Positions 23,213-30,993 of a stretch of 35,423 nucleotides of DNA are shown here, piece by piece (within the stretch, counting starts at the first letter, position 1; every line of letters begins with the position of its first letter). Below the pieces are notes generated by a model. That model was not told where the DNA came from. It was given only the letters and a program-made list of their open reading frames with translations, and did no database searches. The stretch comes from GWA2-66-18 sp964537395. GTDB lineage: Bacteria; Elusimicrobiota; Elusimicrobia; UBA1565; UBA9628. The position numbers and the translations under genes are program-made. Location: the NCBI GenBank assembly GCA_964537395.1, contig CAZIBN010000036.1:1-35423 (forward strand), read 5' to 3'.

Positions 23213-25099
23213 ATGGAACTCCTTCAAGACATCAACGGATCGGCGGACCTCAAGAAGCTCAAGCCCGAGCAGCTCCCCAAGGTCGCCGCGGAGGTCCGCT
23301 CGTTCATCCTCGACACCGTTTCCAAGCTCGGCGGCCACCTGGCTTCCAGCCTGGGCTCGACCGACATCACGGTCGCCCTGCACTACGCTTTCGACACGCC
23401 CAAGGACCGCCTCGTCTGGGACACCGGGCATCAGACCTACGCCCACAAGATCCTGACCGGCCGCCGCGACCGCATGGGCACGATCCGGCAGTTCGGCGGC
23501 CTCTCCGGCTTTTTAAAGCGCACCGAGTCCGAATATGATGCCTTCGGCGCGGGCCACGCCTCGACGGCGATCTCCGCCGCACTCGGCATGGCCGTGGCGC
23601 GCGACCTCAAGGGCGAGAAGAACAAGGTCGTCGCCATCGTCTCCGATGGCTGCATGACCGGCGGCGAGGCCTACGAGGGCCTGCAGAACGCGGGCCAGGT
23701 GCAGACCGACCTCATCGTCGTGCTCAACGACAACCAGATGTTCATTTCCAATCGAGTCGGAGCGTTGGGGACCTTCTTGTCGAAGCTCCTGACTCTGGGC
23801 GCCGTGCGCAACGCCGAGCACTCGGTCAAGAAATTCCTGGCCCGCTTCCAGTTCTGGGGCGAGAGCATCCTGCGCGTGGCCAAGCGCGCGAAGGTCCTCC
23901 TGTTCCCCGGCATGCTGTTCGAGGAGATGGGCTTCACCTACTTCGGACCTGTGGACGGGCATAACGTCCAGCAGCTGGCGGCCGTGTTCAAGCACGTCAA
24001 GACGCTCAAGGGCCCCGTCCTCGTGCACTGCGTGACGAAGAAGGGCAAGGGCTACGCCGCCGCCGAGGAAGACCAGTACACATGGCACGGCCCGGGCAAG
24101 TTCGACGTCGCCACCGCCAAGATGCTCAAGACGCCGATCACGAAGGCGCCGCCGCCCACCTACACGGCCGTCTTCGGTAAGGCCGTCATCAAGGAGGCCG
24201 AGAACGACCCCCGCATCGTCGGCATCACCGCCGCCATGCCGGAAGGCACGGGCATGGACGCCTTCCGCGACCGCTTCCCCAAGCGCTACTTCGACGTGGG
24301 CCTGGCCGAGGAGCATGCGGTGACCTTCGCCGCCGGGCTGGCGAGCGAGGGCTATCGCCCGATCGTCGCGATCTACTCGACCTTCCTCCAGCGCGCCTAT
24401 GACCAGATCGAGCACGACGTCTGCCTGCAGAAGCTGCCGGTGATCCTGTGCCTCGACCGCGCCGGCCTCGTCGGCGAGGACGGCCCCACGCACCACGGCG
24501 TGTTCGACTACTCGTACCTGCGCATGATCCCGGGCATGACCGTCATGGCCCCGGCTGATGAGAACGAGCTGCAGAACATGCTGAGGACCGCCATCGAGCT
24601 CAACGCGCCGGTGTCGATCCGGTATCCCCGCGGCGCCGGCATCGGCGTGGCGATGGACGCCGAGCCCAAGGCCATCCCCGTCGGCAAGGGCGTCCGGCTT
24701 AAGGACGGCAGCGATGTCACGCTGCTCGCGATCGGCAACCGCGTGCACCCCGCCCTCGAGGCCGCTCAGATACTTGAAGACAAAGGATATTCAGTCGGGG
24801 TCGTCAACATGCGCTTCGTCAAGCCCATGGACGTCGAGCTTCTCAAGGAGTGTGCGGCCAAGACGCCGCGCCTCGTGACCATCGAAGACAACGTGATCCA
24901 GGGCGGCTTCGGTTCGGCGGTCTTGGAGGCGCTCACGCCCGGGCGCGCGGAAGTCCTGCGCATCGGCATCCCCGATTCGTTCGTCGAGCACGGCGCGCCG
25001 CACCTGCTGTACGATTCGATCGGCCTGTCCGCGCCCAAGATCGCCGAGCGCGTCGCCGCGTGGCTTCCCCAGAAGTCTCGCGCCACAGCCCAACCCTAA
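23213..25099 (+). CDS. dxs: 1-deoxy-D-xylulose-5-phosphate synthase
   Basis: First enzyme of the MEP pathway: thiamine-diphosphate-dependent condensation of pyruvate and glyceraldehyde 3-phosphate. The 628-residue length is standard. Visible signatures are the GHQTYAHKILTGR segment (72-84, substrate/TPP histidine), GAGHASTAISAALG, the TPP-binding segment SDGCMTGG...LNDNQMFIS (144-179), the central EEMGFTYFGPVDGHN region, and the C-terminal DVGLAEEHAVTFAAGLA (transketolase-type pyrimidine site with the catalytic Glu). The TPP motif begins Ser-Asp-Gly where Gly-Asp-Gly is usual. It starts 3 nt after ispA, so it is coupled to it. Confidence 0.95.
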   Translation: MELLQDINGSADLKKLKPEQLPKVAAEVRSFILDTVSKLGGHLASSLGSTDITVALHYAFDTPKDRLVWDTGHQTYAHKILTGRRDRMGTIRQFGGLSGFLKRTESEYDAFGAGHASTAISAALGMAVARDLKGEKNKVVAIVSDGCMTGGEAYEGLQNAGQVQTDLIVVLNDNQMFISNRVGALGTFLSKLLTLGAVRNAEHSVKKFLARFQFWGESILRVAKRAKVLLFPGMLFEEMGFTYFGPVDGHNVQQLAAVFKHVKTLKGPVLVHCVTKKGKGYAAAEEDQYTWHGPGKFDVATAKMLKTPITKAPPPTYTAVFGKAVIKEAENDPRIVGITAAMPEGTGMDAFRDRFPKRYFDVGLAEEHAVTFAAGLASEGYRPIVAIYSTFLQRAYDQIEHDVCLQKLPVILCLDRAGLVGEDGPTHHGVFDYSYLRMIPGMTVMAPADENELQNMLRTAIELNAPVSIRYPRGAGIGVAMDAEPKAIPVGKGVRLKDGSDVTLLAIGNRVHPALEAAQILEDKGYSVGVVNMRFVKPMDVELLKECAAKTPRLVTIEDNVIQGGFGSAVLEALTPGRAEVLRIGIPDSFVEHGAPHLLYDSIGLSAPKIAERVAAWLPQKSRATAQP

Positions 25100-25108
25100 A
25101 GGAGAACC

Positions 25109-26095
25109 ATGACGACTTCCACCCCCTCACAGATCCGCATCGAGAAGCTCGTGATCGCGAAGATCCGGGGCTTCTGCGCCGGCGTCGTGCGCGCCATCGA
25201 GGTCGTCGAGCGCGCCCTCGAGCTGTGCGGCGGCAAGGTCTACGTCCGCCACGAGATCATCCACAACAAATATGTCGTCGAGGAGCTTCGCCAGAAGGGA
25301 GCCATCTTCGTCGAGGAGCTCACCGAGGTGCCCAACGGCTCCTGGCTGATCTTCTCCGCGCACGGCGTCGGCCCCGACGTCGTCGCCGAGGCCCGCTCGC
25401 GGCAGCTCAAGATCATCGACGCGACCTGCCCGCTCGTCACCAAGGTCCATCTTGAGGCGCTGGCGCTCGCCAAGCAGAACTACACCATCGTGCTGATCGG
25501 CCACCGTGACCACGTGGAGACCATCGGCACGCTTGGAGAGGCACCGGAGCACATGATCGTCGTGGGCACGGCCGAGGAAGCGGAGCTGATCACGGTCCCG
25601 AACCCCGACAAGATCGCCTACCTCACACAGACCACCTTGTCCCTCGACGATACGCGCGAGATCGTCGCGGTGCTCAAGCGCCGCTTTCCAAAGCTCGGCG
25701 CGCCCAAGAAGGACGACATCTGCTACGCCACGCAGAACCGGCAGAACGCCGTCAAGGCGATGGTGCCGTCGGTCGACCTTCTCCTCGTGCTCGGCGCGCC
25801 GAACAGCTCGAACTCCAACCGCCTCGTCGAGGTCGCGCTGGCCAAGGGCGTCAAGTCGCGCCTCATCGAGCGCGCCGCCGACATCAAGGACGAGTGGCTC
25901 ACGGACGTGAAGACTCTTGGATTGACCTCCGGCGCGTCCGCGCCGGAGATCCTGTTTCAGGAAGTCGTCACCCTCTGCAAGGACCGCTACGGCGTGAAGA
26001 CCGTCGAAGAGGTCGAGACTGTCGAGGAGAACGAGCACTTCGGCCTGCCCTATGAGCTCGTCAAGATGATCAAGGACAAGGGAGCCGCGTCGTGA
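25109..26095 (+). CDS. ispH: 4-hydroxy-3-methylbut-2-enyl diphosphate reductase
   Basis: Last MEP-pathway enzyme; an iron-sulfur protein that makes IPP and DMAPP. In 328 residues the three cluster cysteines are seen in RGFCAGV (about 22-28), DATCPLV (about 109-115) and CYATQNRQ (about 206-213). SAHGVGP and GAPNSSNSNRL, which hold diphosphate-binding residues, are also present. A good AGGAG site precedes the ATG, 9 nt after dxs. Its last codons overlap the start of the small zinc-ribbon gene. The short C-terminal acidic tail (VEEVETVEENEHFG) is within family variation. Confidence 0.95.
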   Translation: MTTSTPSQIRIEKLVIAKIRGFCAGVVRAIEVVERALELCGGKVYVRHEIIHNKYVVEELRQKGAIFVEELTEVPNGSWLIFSAHGVGPDVVAEARSRQLKIIDATCPLVTKVHLEALALAKQNYTIVLIGHRDHVETIGTLGEAPEHMIVVGTAEEAELITVPNPDKIAYLTQTTLSLDDTREIVAVLKRRFPKLGAPKKDDICYATQNRQNAVKAMVPSVDLLLVLGAPNSSNSNRLVEVALAKGVKSRLIERAADIKDEWLTDVKTLGLTSGASAPEILFQEVVTLCKDRYGVKTVEEVETVEENEHFGLPYELVKMIKDKGAAS

Positions 26096-26295
26096 GCCGC
26101 CCCGGGCAATGGCTGCAGCCTCGCCACGGTTCCAAAGAGGCTTTCGACAAGGACTTTCCGAGCATCGACACGGGCGGTCTGACGGTCTCCTGCCCCGGCT
26201 GCAAGGAGACCGTGACCCTGACCCGCAAATCCATCCCGGGCAAGGTCGGCGGCTGGTGCAAGAAGTGCAATCGAGGAGTGGGAGCGGTGATATGA
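26092..26295 (+). CDS. Small zinc-ribbon protein downstream of ispH
   Basis: 67-residue protein with two CxxC knuckles (Cys34/Cys37 in SCPGCKE and Cys56/Cys59 in WCKKCN), spaced like a zinc ribbon. The GTG start overlaps the ispH stop by 4 nt and has GGGAG 7 nt upstream, so it is very likely translated. Its stop overlaps the next small gene (ATGA). No named family is recognised. Position suggests a link to IspH or the isoprenoid operon, such as a metal/Fe-S helper, but this is inference. Confidence 0.7.
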   Translation: MSRPGQWLQPRHGSKEAFDKDFPSIDTGGLTVSCPGCKETVTLTRKSIPGKVGGWCKKCNRGVGAVI

Positions 26296-26594
26296 CCAAG
26301 ACTTTGACCGAAGAGCTCGTTATCGAGAAAATCGCGCCGGCGGAGCCGGCGCAGAAGGAGTTGCCGAAGGAAGAGATCGATCTCGCCCGCATCCCCAAGC
26401 GCGCGCCGCCCTCCAAGGGCATGTGCATGCGCTGCGGCGAGAACAAGCCGATCAACCGCCTGATGCTGTGCTACCCCTGCTGGGTCAAGAGCCAACTCGA
26501 GAAGGACGGCTGGAAGGAAGGCGAGCCCCATCCCGACTCGTGCGGCTGCGAAGGCATCAAAGGCCATCCGGACCGGAAGTCCGTCGGCAACTGA
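26292..26594 (+). CDS. Small Cys-rich zinc-binding protein, last gene of the isoprenoid run
   Basis: 100 residues. The first 40 are acidic and helix-prone. Then come CMRCGEN (Cys45, Cys48) and LCYPCW (Cys60, Cys63), a zinc-ribbon or treble-clef pair, and a further Cys84-x-Cys86 near the C-terminus. ATG 26292 overlaps the preceding stop (ATGA) and has GGGAG 7 nt upstream. The frame is open further upstream, but that part is shadow of the preceding gene. A strong hairpin at 26679-26709 follows. Function unknown. Confidence 0.7.
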   Translation: MTKTLTEELVIEKIAPAEPAQKELPKEEIDLARIPKRAPPSKGMCMRCGENKPINRLMLCYPCWVKSQLEKDGWKEGEPHPDSCGCEGIKGHPDRKSVGN

Positions 26595-26678
26595 CGTTAC
26601 ACGTCCGTCACCTTAATAAGACCTTTCAACCATCGCATCATGGAGCGTTTGTCGCTAAACTGTCTTCAGGAAGCAAAG

Positions 26679-26709
26679 CGGCCCCCGGCGGAGAAAACGC
26701 CGGGGGCCG
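26679..26709. terminator. Strong hairpin between convergent genes (likely bidirectional terminator)
   Basis: Perfect 12-bp stem CGGCCCCCGGCG/CGCCGGGGGCCG with loop GAGAAAA, placed between the end of the isoprenoid run (26594) and the end of orn (26726). T-tracts on either side are short and broken (TACTTGTTT on plus, CTTTGCTT on minus). The position and stability support termination for both strands. Confidence 0.65.
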
Positions 26710-26725
26710 TACTTGTTTCGGGGGC

Positions 26726-27271
26726 CTACTTGAAGACGGTCTTACGGTAGTGCTTGAGCTCGGTGATGGACTCGTGCACGTCGGCGAGCGAGAGGTGCTG
26801 CTTGCTCTTGGAGTACACGTACTTCTGCTCGGGGTACCAGCGCGAGACGAGCTCCTTTATCGAGGAGACGTCGATCGAGCGGTAGTGGAAATAGTCGTGC
26901 AGGCGCGGCATGAACTTGACCAGAAAGCGCCGGTCCTGGCCGATCGTGTTGCCGCACAGGGGAGACTTGCCCGGCGCGCACCAGGGCGACAGGAAGGCCA
27001 GGGTCTGTATCTGGGCGTCGATGACGCTGATCTTCGAGTCGCGGCAGCGCACGGTGAGCCCCGATTTCCCATGCTGCTCGACGCACCAGGGGTCCATGCC
27101 GTGGAGGATGTCGTCGGGCTGGTGGATGGCGAGGCAGGGTCCTTCGGCCAATACGTTCAGCTCGCCGTCGGTGACGACCGTGGCGATCTCGAGGATGAAG
27201 TCCCTCTCTGGCTCGAGGCCGGTCATCTCAAGGTCCAGCCAAACCAGGTTCTTTTCGTCGGGGGAGGCCAT
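26726..27271 (-). CDS. orn: Oligoribonuclease
   Basis: DEDDh-family 3'-5' exonuclease that degrades 2-5-nt RNA and pGpG. From ATG 27271 it has 181 residues, the usual length. Motifs: ExoI WLDLEMTGL (Asp and Glu metal ligands, about 11-19), ExoII with CGNTIGQDRRFL (about 105-116), and ExoIII KQHLSLADVHESI (His and Asp, near 157-169). The C-terminal SITELKHYR segment is characteristic. TTG 27286 is an alternative start, but it lacks a ribosome site. A -10-like TAATAT with extended TG lies 5 nt upstream of the ATG. Confidence 0.94.
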   Translation of the reverse strand: MASPDEKNLVWLDLEMTGLEPERDFILEIATVVTDGELNVLAEGPCLAIHQPDDILHGMDPWCVEQHGKSGLTVRCRDSKISVIDAQIQTLAFLSPWCAPGKSPLCGNTIGQDRRFLVKFMPRLHDYFHYRSIDVSSIKELVSRWYPEQKYVYSKSKQHLSLADVHESITELKHYRKTVFK

Positions 27272-27276
27272 GCCCG

Positions 27277-27285
27277 ATATTACCA
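27277..27285 (-). promoter_or_regulatory. Possible extended -10 of orn
   Basis: Minus strand TGGTAATAT: TG extension plus TAATAT (4 of 6), ending 5 nt before the orn ATG. It is weaker than the shc and protease examples but in the same leaderless-type position. Confidence 0.3.
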
Positions 27286-27319
27286 AAATCAGGAGTGCTC
27301 AGAATCACTTAAAGCATTC

Positions 27320-27348
27320 TTGACACGCCCAACCCCGTCTGTTAGACT
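27320..27348 (+). promoter_or_regulatory. Sigma70-type promoter of the lipoprotein operon
   Basis: TTGACA (27320-27325), 17-nt spacer and TAGACT (27343-27348). The predicted start near 27355 gives a leader of about 30 nt with a small GGGCC/GGCCC hairpin (27360-27372) and GGAGG (27377-27381) 4 nt before the ATG at 27386. Confidence 0.7.
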
Positions 27349-27385
27349 TCAGGAATGCGGGGCCTAAGGCCCGGCCGGAGGACAC

Positions 27386-27967
27386 ATGAACAGCAACCGT
27401 CTGCGCAATATCGCTTTAATGCTCGTTTCCGCCCTGGCTTTGGGCGCCTGCGGCGGCGTCAAGAAGTCGCCGATCGCCAACAACGCCCCTGAGTGGGTCA
27501 ACAAGGGCACCGGCGCCATGAAGGACAAGGACGGCAAGCAGGTGTTCTACGGCGTCGGTTCTGTCCAGGGCGTGCGCAACATCCCCATGGCCCGCACCGC
27601 CGCCGACGACCGCGGCCGCGGCGAGATCGCCAAGATCATGAACTCCTACATCACCTCGCTCACCAAAGACTACATGGCCTCGATTACCGCCGGCGACATG
27701 TCCAAGTCCTCCGAGGAGCAGATGGTGTCCCAGACGCTCAAGAACTTCGCCAAGTTCACGCTCCACGGCTCCGTTCCGATCGATCATTGGGTCGACCGCA
27801 GCGATCCGGCGAGCAACATCGTCTACGCGCTCGTCAAGCTCGACATGGCCGCCGTCCAGGCGAGCCTCGCGGAATCCAAGGAGCTTGACGCCAAGGTCCG
27901 CGATTACGTGAAGGCCAACGCCGAGAAGGCATTCGACGAGCTGTCAGCCGAAGAGGCGAAGCATTAA
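27386..27967 (+). CDS. LPP20-family lipoprotein
   Basis: 193-residue lipoprotein. The signal peptide ends in the lipobox LGAC (Cys about 22). The mature part has the LPP20 pattern: PEWVNKG (about 35-41), a YGVGSVQG beta segment, an Ala-rich RTAADDRGRGEIAKIMNSYI helix and a C-terminal strand IVYALVKLD. The family is common in envelope lipoprotein operons, function unknown. It is the first gene after a strong promoter, and 1 nt separates it from the LpoB-family gene. Related to the last gene of the same operon (29917-30969). Confidence 0.85.
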   Translation: MNSNRLRNIALMLVSALALGACGGVKKSPIANNAPEWVNKGTGAMKDKDGKQVFYGVGSVQGVRNIPMARTAADDRGRGEIAKIMNSYITSLTKDYMASITAGDMSKSSEEQMVSQTLKNFAKFTLHGSVPIDHWVDRSDPASNIVYALVKLDMAAVQASLAESKELDAKVRDYVKANAEKAFDELSAEEAKH

Positions 27968-27968
27968 G

Positions 27969-28559
27969 ATGCGACAAGCCTTCGCCTTCGTCGTCCTGGC
28001 GCTCGCCATGTCCGCGTGCGGCACCTCGGTGCAGCGCATGGATGCCGGCGAGGTCAAGGACGTCAGCGGACGCTGGAATGACACCGACTCGCGCCTCGTG
28101 GCCGAGGAGATGATCGCCGACTGCCTGTCCCGGCCGTGGTACGCGGCCGCGAACTCGAAGCTCGGCAAGAACCCGACCGTGATCGTGGGAACGGTGAAGA
28201 ACCAGTCCCAGGAGCACATCAACGTCGAAACCTTCGTCGAGGACCTTCAGCGTTCGCTGATCAACTCGGGCAAGGTGGAGTTCGTCGCCAGCAAGGGCGA
28301 GCGCGGCGAGGTTCGTGACGAGCGCCTCGACCAGGACACCAACGCCGAGGAATCGACCCGCAAGGCTCACGGGCAGGAGATCGGCGCCGACTTCATGCTC
28401 AGCGGCGCCCTGAACCAGATCGTGGACCAGGAAGGCGGCAAGGCCGTGGTCTTCTATCAGACCAACCTCAAGATGCTCGACATGAAGTCCAACAAGATCG
28501 TCTGGAACGGGCAGAAGAAGATCAAGAAGTTCGTCAAGCGCTCCAAGGCCGGCTGGTAG
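27969..28559 (+). CDS. LpoB-family lipoprotein (penicillin-binding protein activator type)
   Basis: 196 residues with a lipoprotein signal (lipobox MSAC, Cys about 17) and the LpoB-family signature SGRWNDTDSRLVAEEMIADC (about 35-54). This is followed by the PTVIVGTVKNQSQEHIN strand and the ADFMLSGALNQI segment. In Enterobacteria LpoB activates PBP1b across the periplasm. Here only the family is certain; the partner is unknown. It starts 1 nt after the LPP20 gene. A 12-bp hairpin begins 20 nt after its stop. Confidence 0.85.
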   Translation: MRQAFAFVVLALAMSACGTSVQRMDAGEVKDVSGRWNDTDSRLVAEEMIADCLSRPWYAAANSKLGKNPTVIVGTVKNQSQEHINVETFVEDLQRSLINSGKVEFVASKGERGEVRDERLDQDTNAEESTRKAHGQEIGADFMLSGALNQIVDQEGGKAVVFYQTNLKMLDMKSNKIVWNGQKKIKKFVKRSKAGW

Positions 28560-28567
28560 GCCATCCG

Positions 28568-29920
28568 ATGGGCGTAACACGGCCCCGCCTTTCTTCCAAG
28601 AGAGGCGGGGCCGTCCCTTTTCTGCTCATCCTCCCCCTTCTCGCCGCCTGCGGGGCCCCCTCCGGCTCGATGCGCAAGGAGGTCAACGGGCTGCTCGCCG
28701 CCCGGAACTTCGACGCGGCGCAGGCCCGCACCGAGAAGGCCAAGGAAAGCTCGTACGGCAAAAAAAACCAGGTCCTTTACTACCTTGACCTCGGCGCCAT
28801 CCAGCATGACGCCGGCAAGTTCAAGGAAAGCGACGAGAGCCTCGATAAGGCCGAGCGCCGCATGGAGGAGCTCTACACCAAGAGCGTCTCGCGTGCCGCC
28901 GGCACGCTCGTCTTGAATGACAGCACCACCGAATATGCCGGCGAGCGCTTCGAGAGGGCCATGGTCAACGCCTACCGAGCGCTCAATTACACATTTCTCG
29001 GCGACCGGGAGAACGCGCTCGTCGAGGTGCGCAAGCTGTCCCGCCTGCTCCAGGAATACGCCGACGTGTACGCCGGGAAGAAGACCGCGTACAAGGACGA
29101 CGCCTTCGCGCAGTTCCTGACGAGCCTCCTCTATGAGGACGACGGCCGCCCCGATGACGCGCGCATCGCACGCGAGAAGTCGCGCAAGGCCTATGAGCTC
29201 TATGCCTCCGCCTACGGCACGCCGACGCCGTCGCTCAAGCCTGCGGGCGAAAAGAAAGGCAACGGGGAGCTCGTGTTCCTCCATTACAACGGCGTCGCCC
29301 CGCGCAAGGTGAGCAAATCGTTCTCGGTCGCCTGGCACGATGCCGCCATCGCCCTGGATGCCTCCAAGGATGACGAGGCCGATTCCGCCCGGGCCAGGAA
29401 CGCGATCCGCGGCGGACTCCTCGGCAAGTCCATCACGGTCGCCTATCCCGATTACGTGCAGGATCCGTTCCTGATCGCCCGCTCGGCCGTCGAGGTCTCC
29501 GGCGCGCGCGCCGAGACCGAGCTTGTCCAGGACCTCGCGGCGATCGCCCAGAAGGACCTGGCCGAGCGCCAGGCCGTCATCCGCACGCGCGCCATCGCGC
29601 GCGCGATGGTCAAATTCGTCCTCGCCAAGGCCATCTCGGATGCCGTCGCGACGAAGTACGGGAAAAACTCCTGGCAGCATCTGCTTGCCCAGGCCGGCGG
29701 CGCGGCCACGTCCGCCGCCACCGAGGGCGCCGACACCCGCGCCTGGGCGACCCTGCCCGCGCAGTTCCGCTTGGCGCGACTGCGGCTTGCTCCGGGCAAG
29801 CATGATGTCGTCGTCAGCTACCTCAGCCCGACCGGGGCCACGCTTTCAAGCCAAACCTTCAAGGACGTCGTGATCCTGAAAGGCCGCCGCACCTACCTCC
29901 ACGACAGGACCGCCCTATGA
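28568..29920 (+). CDS. COG3014-like lipoprotein with TPR-like N-terminal half
   Basis: 450 residues. The n-region (about 1-16) is unusually long and precedes a hydrophobic stretch and lipobox LAAC (Cys about 28). Residues about 38-190 are helical and TPR-like (LLAARNFDAAQARTEKAKES and YLDLGAIQHDAGKFKESDES). The second half has GELVFLHYNGVAP, a helical region and a beta C-terminus ending VVILKGRRTYLHDRTAL. The overall order resembles the COG3014 lipoproteins that neighbour LpoB and LPP20 genes in other diderms; this is recognised by content and context, not by alignment. Its first codons overlap the hairpin at 28579-28614 and no other in-frame start precedes the signal peptide. Its stop overlaps the next start by 4 nt. 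Confidence 0.75.
   Translation: MGVTRPRLSSKRGGAVPFLLILPLLAACGAPSGSMRKEVNGLLAARNFDAAQARTEKAKESSYGKKNQVLYYLDLGAIQHDAGKFKESDESLDKAERRMEELYTKSVSRAAGTLVLNDSTTEYAGERFERAMVNAYRALNYTFLGDRENALVEVRKLSRLLQEYADVYAGKKTAYKDDAFAQFLTSLLYEDDGRPDDARIAREKSRKAYELYASAYGTPTPSLKPAGEKKGNGELVFLHYNGVAPRKVSKSFSVAWHDAAIALDASKDDEADSARARNAIRGGLLGKSITVAYPDYVQDPFLIARSAVEVSGARAETELVQDLAAIAQKDLAERQAVIRTRAIARAMVKFVLAKAISDAVATKYGKNSWQHLLAQAGGAATSAATEGADTRAWATLPAQFRLARLRLAPGKHDVVVSYLSPTGATLSSQTFKDVVILKGRRTYLHDRTAL
28579..28614 (+). terminator. Terminator-like hairpin inside the start of a lipoprotein gene
   Basis: Perfect 12-bp stem ACGGCCCCGCCT/AGGCGGGGCCGT with further pairing possible in the loop, followed by TCCCTTTT. It lies 20 nt after the LpoB-family stop and within codons 4-16 of the following gene. 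It could reduce read-through or translation of the two distal genes (attenuator-like). Confidence 0.5.
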
Positions 29921-30969
29921 AAAACATGAAACTGCTTGTCGTCAGCGCCGCCGTGTCAGTTCTCGCAGGATGCGCCGGCGGCGGGGGCGTCGCTGGCCAT
30001 AAGTCGTCATCCGGAGGCCAGCGACCCAACTGGGTCGAGGGTGAAAGCCCCAAGTGGCCCCGATCCCAGCACGTGACGGGCGTAGGCAGCGCCGACGACG
30101 AGGAGGCCGCGGCCGACCGGGCGCGCGGCGAGATCTCGCGCGTGTTCTCGAGCGCCGTCAGCGTGGACACATCAGTCGACGAGAGCGAGGGCACCATCAA
30201 CTCCGGTGGAAAGACGACCACCTCCTTCTCTCAGCAGATCGCGCAGAACGTCCGCACCGCATCCAAGAAGATGCTCGAGGGCGTGGAGATCGTCGAGCGC
30301 TGGAAGGACGCAGCGTCCTCGCGCTATTACGCGCTGGCGACCTTGAACAAGAGCAAGGCCATGGCCGCCGTCACCGAGAAGACGCAGGCGCTCGACGCCG
30401 ACGCCGCCGTTTGGAAAACGAAGCTCGACGCCTCCTCCGACAAGTTCGAGCGCGCCAAGGCCGGGGCGAAGCTCGCCGCCCTGCTCAAGGGGCGCCTCGA
30501 CCTCGAGAACGACCGCCGCGTGCTCGGCGGAGGCAATCTCCCTTCGACCGTCGACGTCTCCGCCGCCAAGGCCGCGGCGGCGAGGGCCCTCGAGGCTCTC
30601 GACGTCGTCGTCATCGCGACAGGAGACCACGCCGATGAGCTCGAGACCGGCATCGTGACCGGCCTCGTCGCCTCGGGCCTGATGGCCAAGCGCGGCAGCC
30701 CCGGCGACAAGGGCGACATGATCGTCGAGTCGAAATCGGGAGCGCAGACCGTCGAAGGCGGCGACGAGCGCTGGAAGTGGTCCCGCGGGACCGCGACCGT
30801 GACGCTCAAGGACGGCCGCGAGGACAAGACCTTCGCGCGTTTCGAGGTGTCCGACCGCCAAGCCAGCGCCGACGCCGGCGAGGCCCGCCGCCGCGCCGCG
30901 GCCGGCCTGGCCAAGAAAGCCGCCGAAAAAACTGCGGCCGCCATCACCGACTTCTTCCAGAACCAATAA
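29917..30969 (+). CDS. LPP20-family lipoprotein with C-terminal extension
   Basis: 350 residues with a lipoprotein signal (lipobox LAGC, Cys about 19) and a Gly-rich tether. An LPP20-type domain follows (about 35-165: PNWVEGESPKW, VTGVGSADDEEAAADRARGE, ASSRYYALATLNKSKA). It is similar in plan to the first gene of the operon. A helical stretch (about 150-215) and a second alpha/beta domain (about 220-350, VVVIATGDHADELETGIV and RWKWSRGTATVTLKDG) are extra. ATG 29917 overlaps the previous stop by 4 nt. It converges on the AsmA-like gene with only 24 nt between stop codons. Confidence 0.8.
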   Translation: MKNMKLLVVSAAVSVLAGCAGGGGVAGHKSSSGGQRPNWVEGESPKWPRSQHVTGVGSADDEEAAADRARGEISRVFSSAVSVDTSVDESEGTINSGGKTTTSFSQQIAQNVRTASKKMLEGVEIVERWKDAASSRYYALATLNKSKAMAAVTEKTQALDADAAVWKTKLDASSDKFERAKAGAKLAALLKGRLDLENDRRVLGGGNLPSTVDVSAAKAAAARALEALDVVVIATGDHADELETGIVTGLVASGLMAKRGSPGDKGDMIVESKSGAQTVEGGDERWKWSRGTATVTLKDGREDKTFARFEVSDRQASADAGEARRRAAAGLAKKAAEKTAAAITDFFQNQ

Positions 30970-30993
30970 GACACGGTGTCAGGCTTACCTTCG

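Noticed and set aside
30970..30980. GACACGGTGTC dyad between convergent genes as a terminator
   Set aside because: Only a 5-bp stem with a one-base centre and no T-tract; too weak to call.
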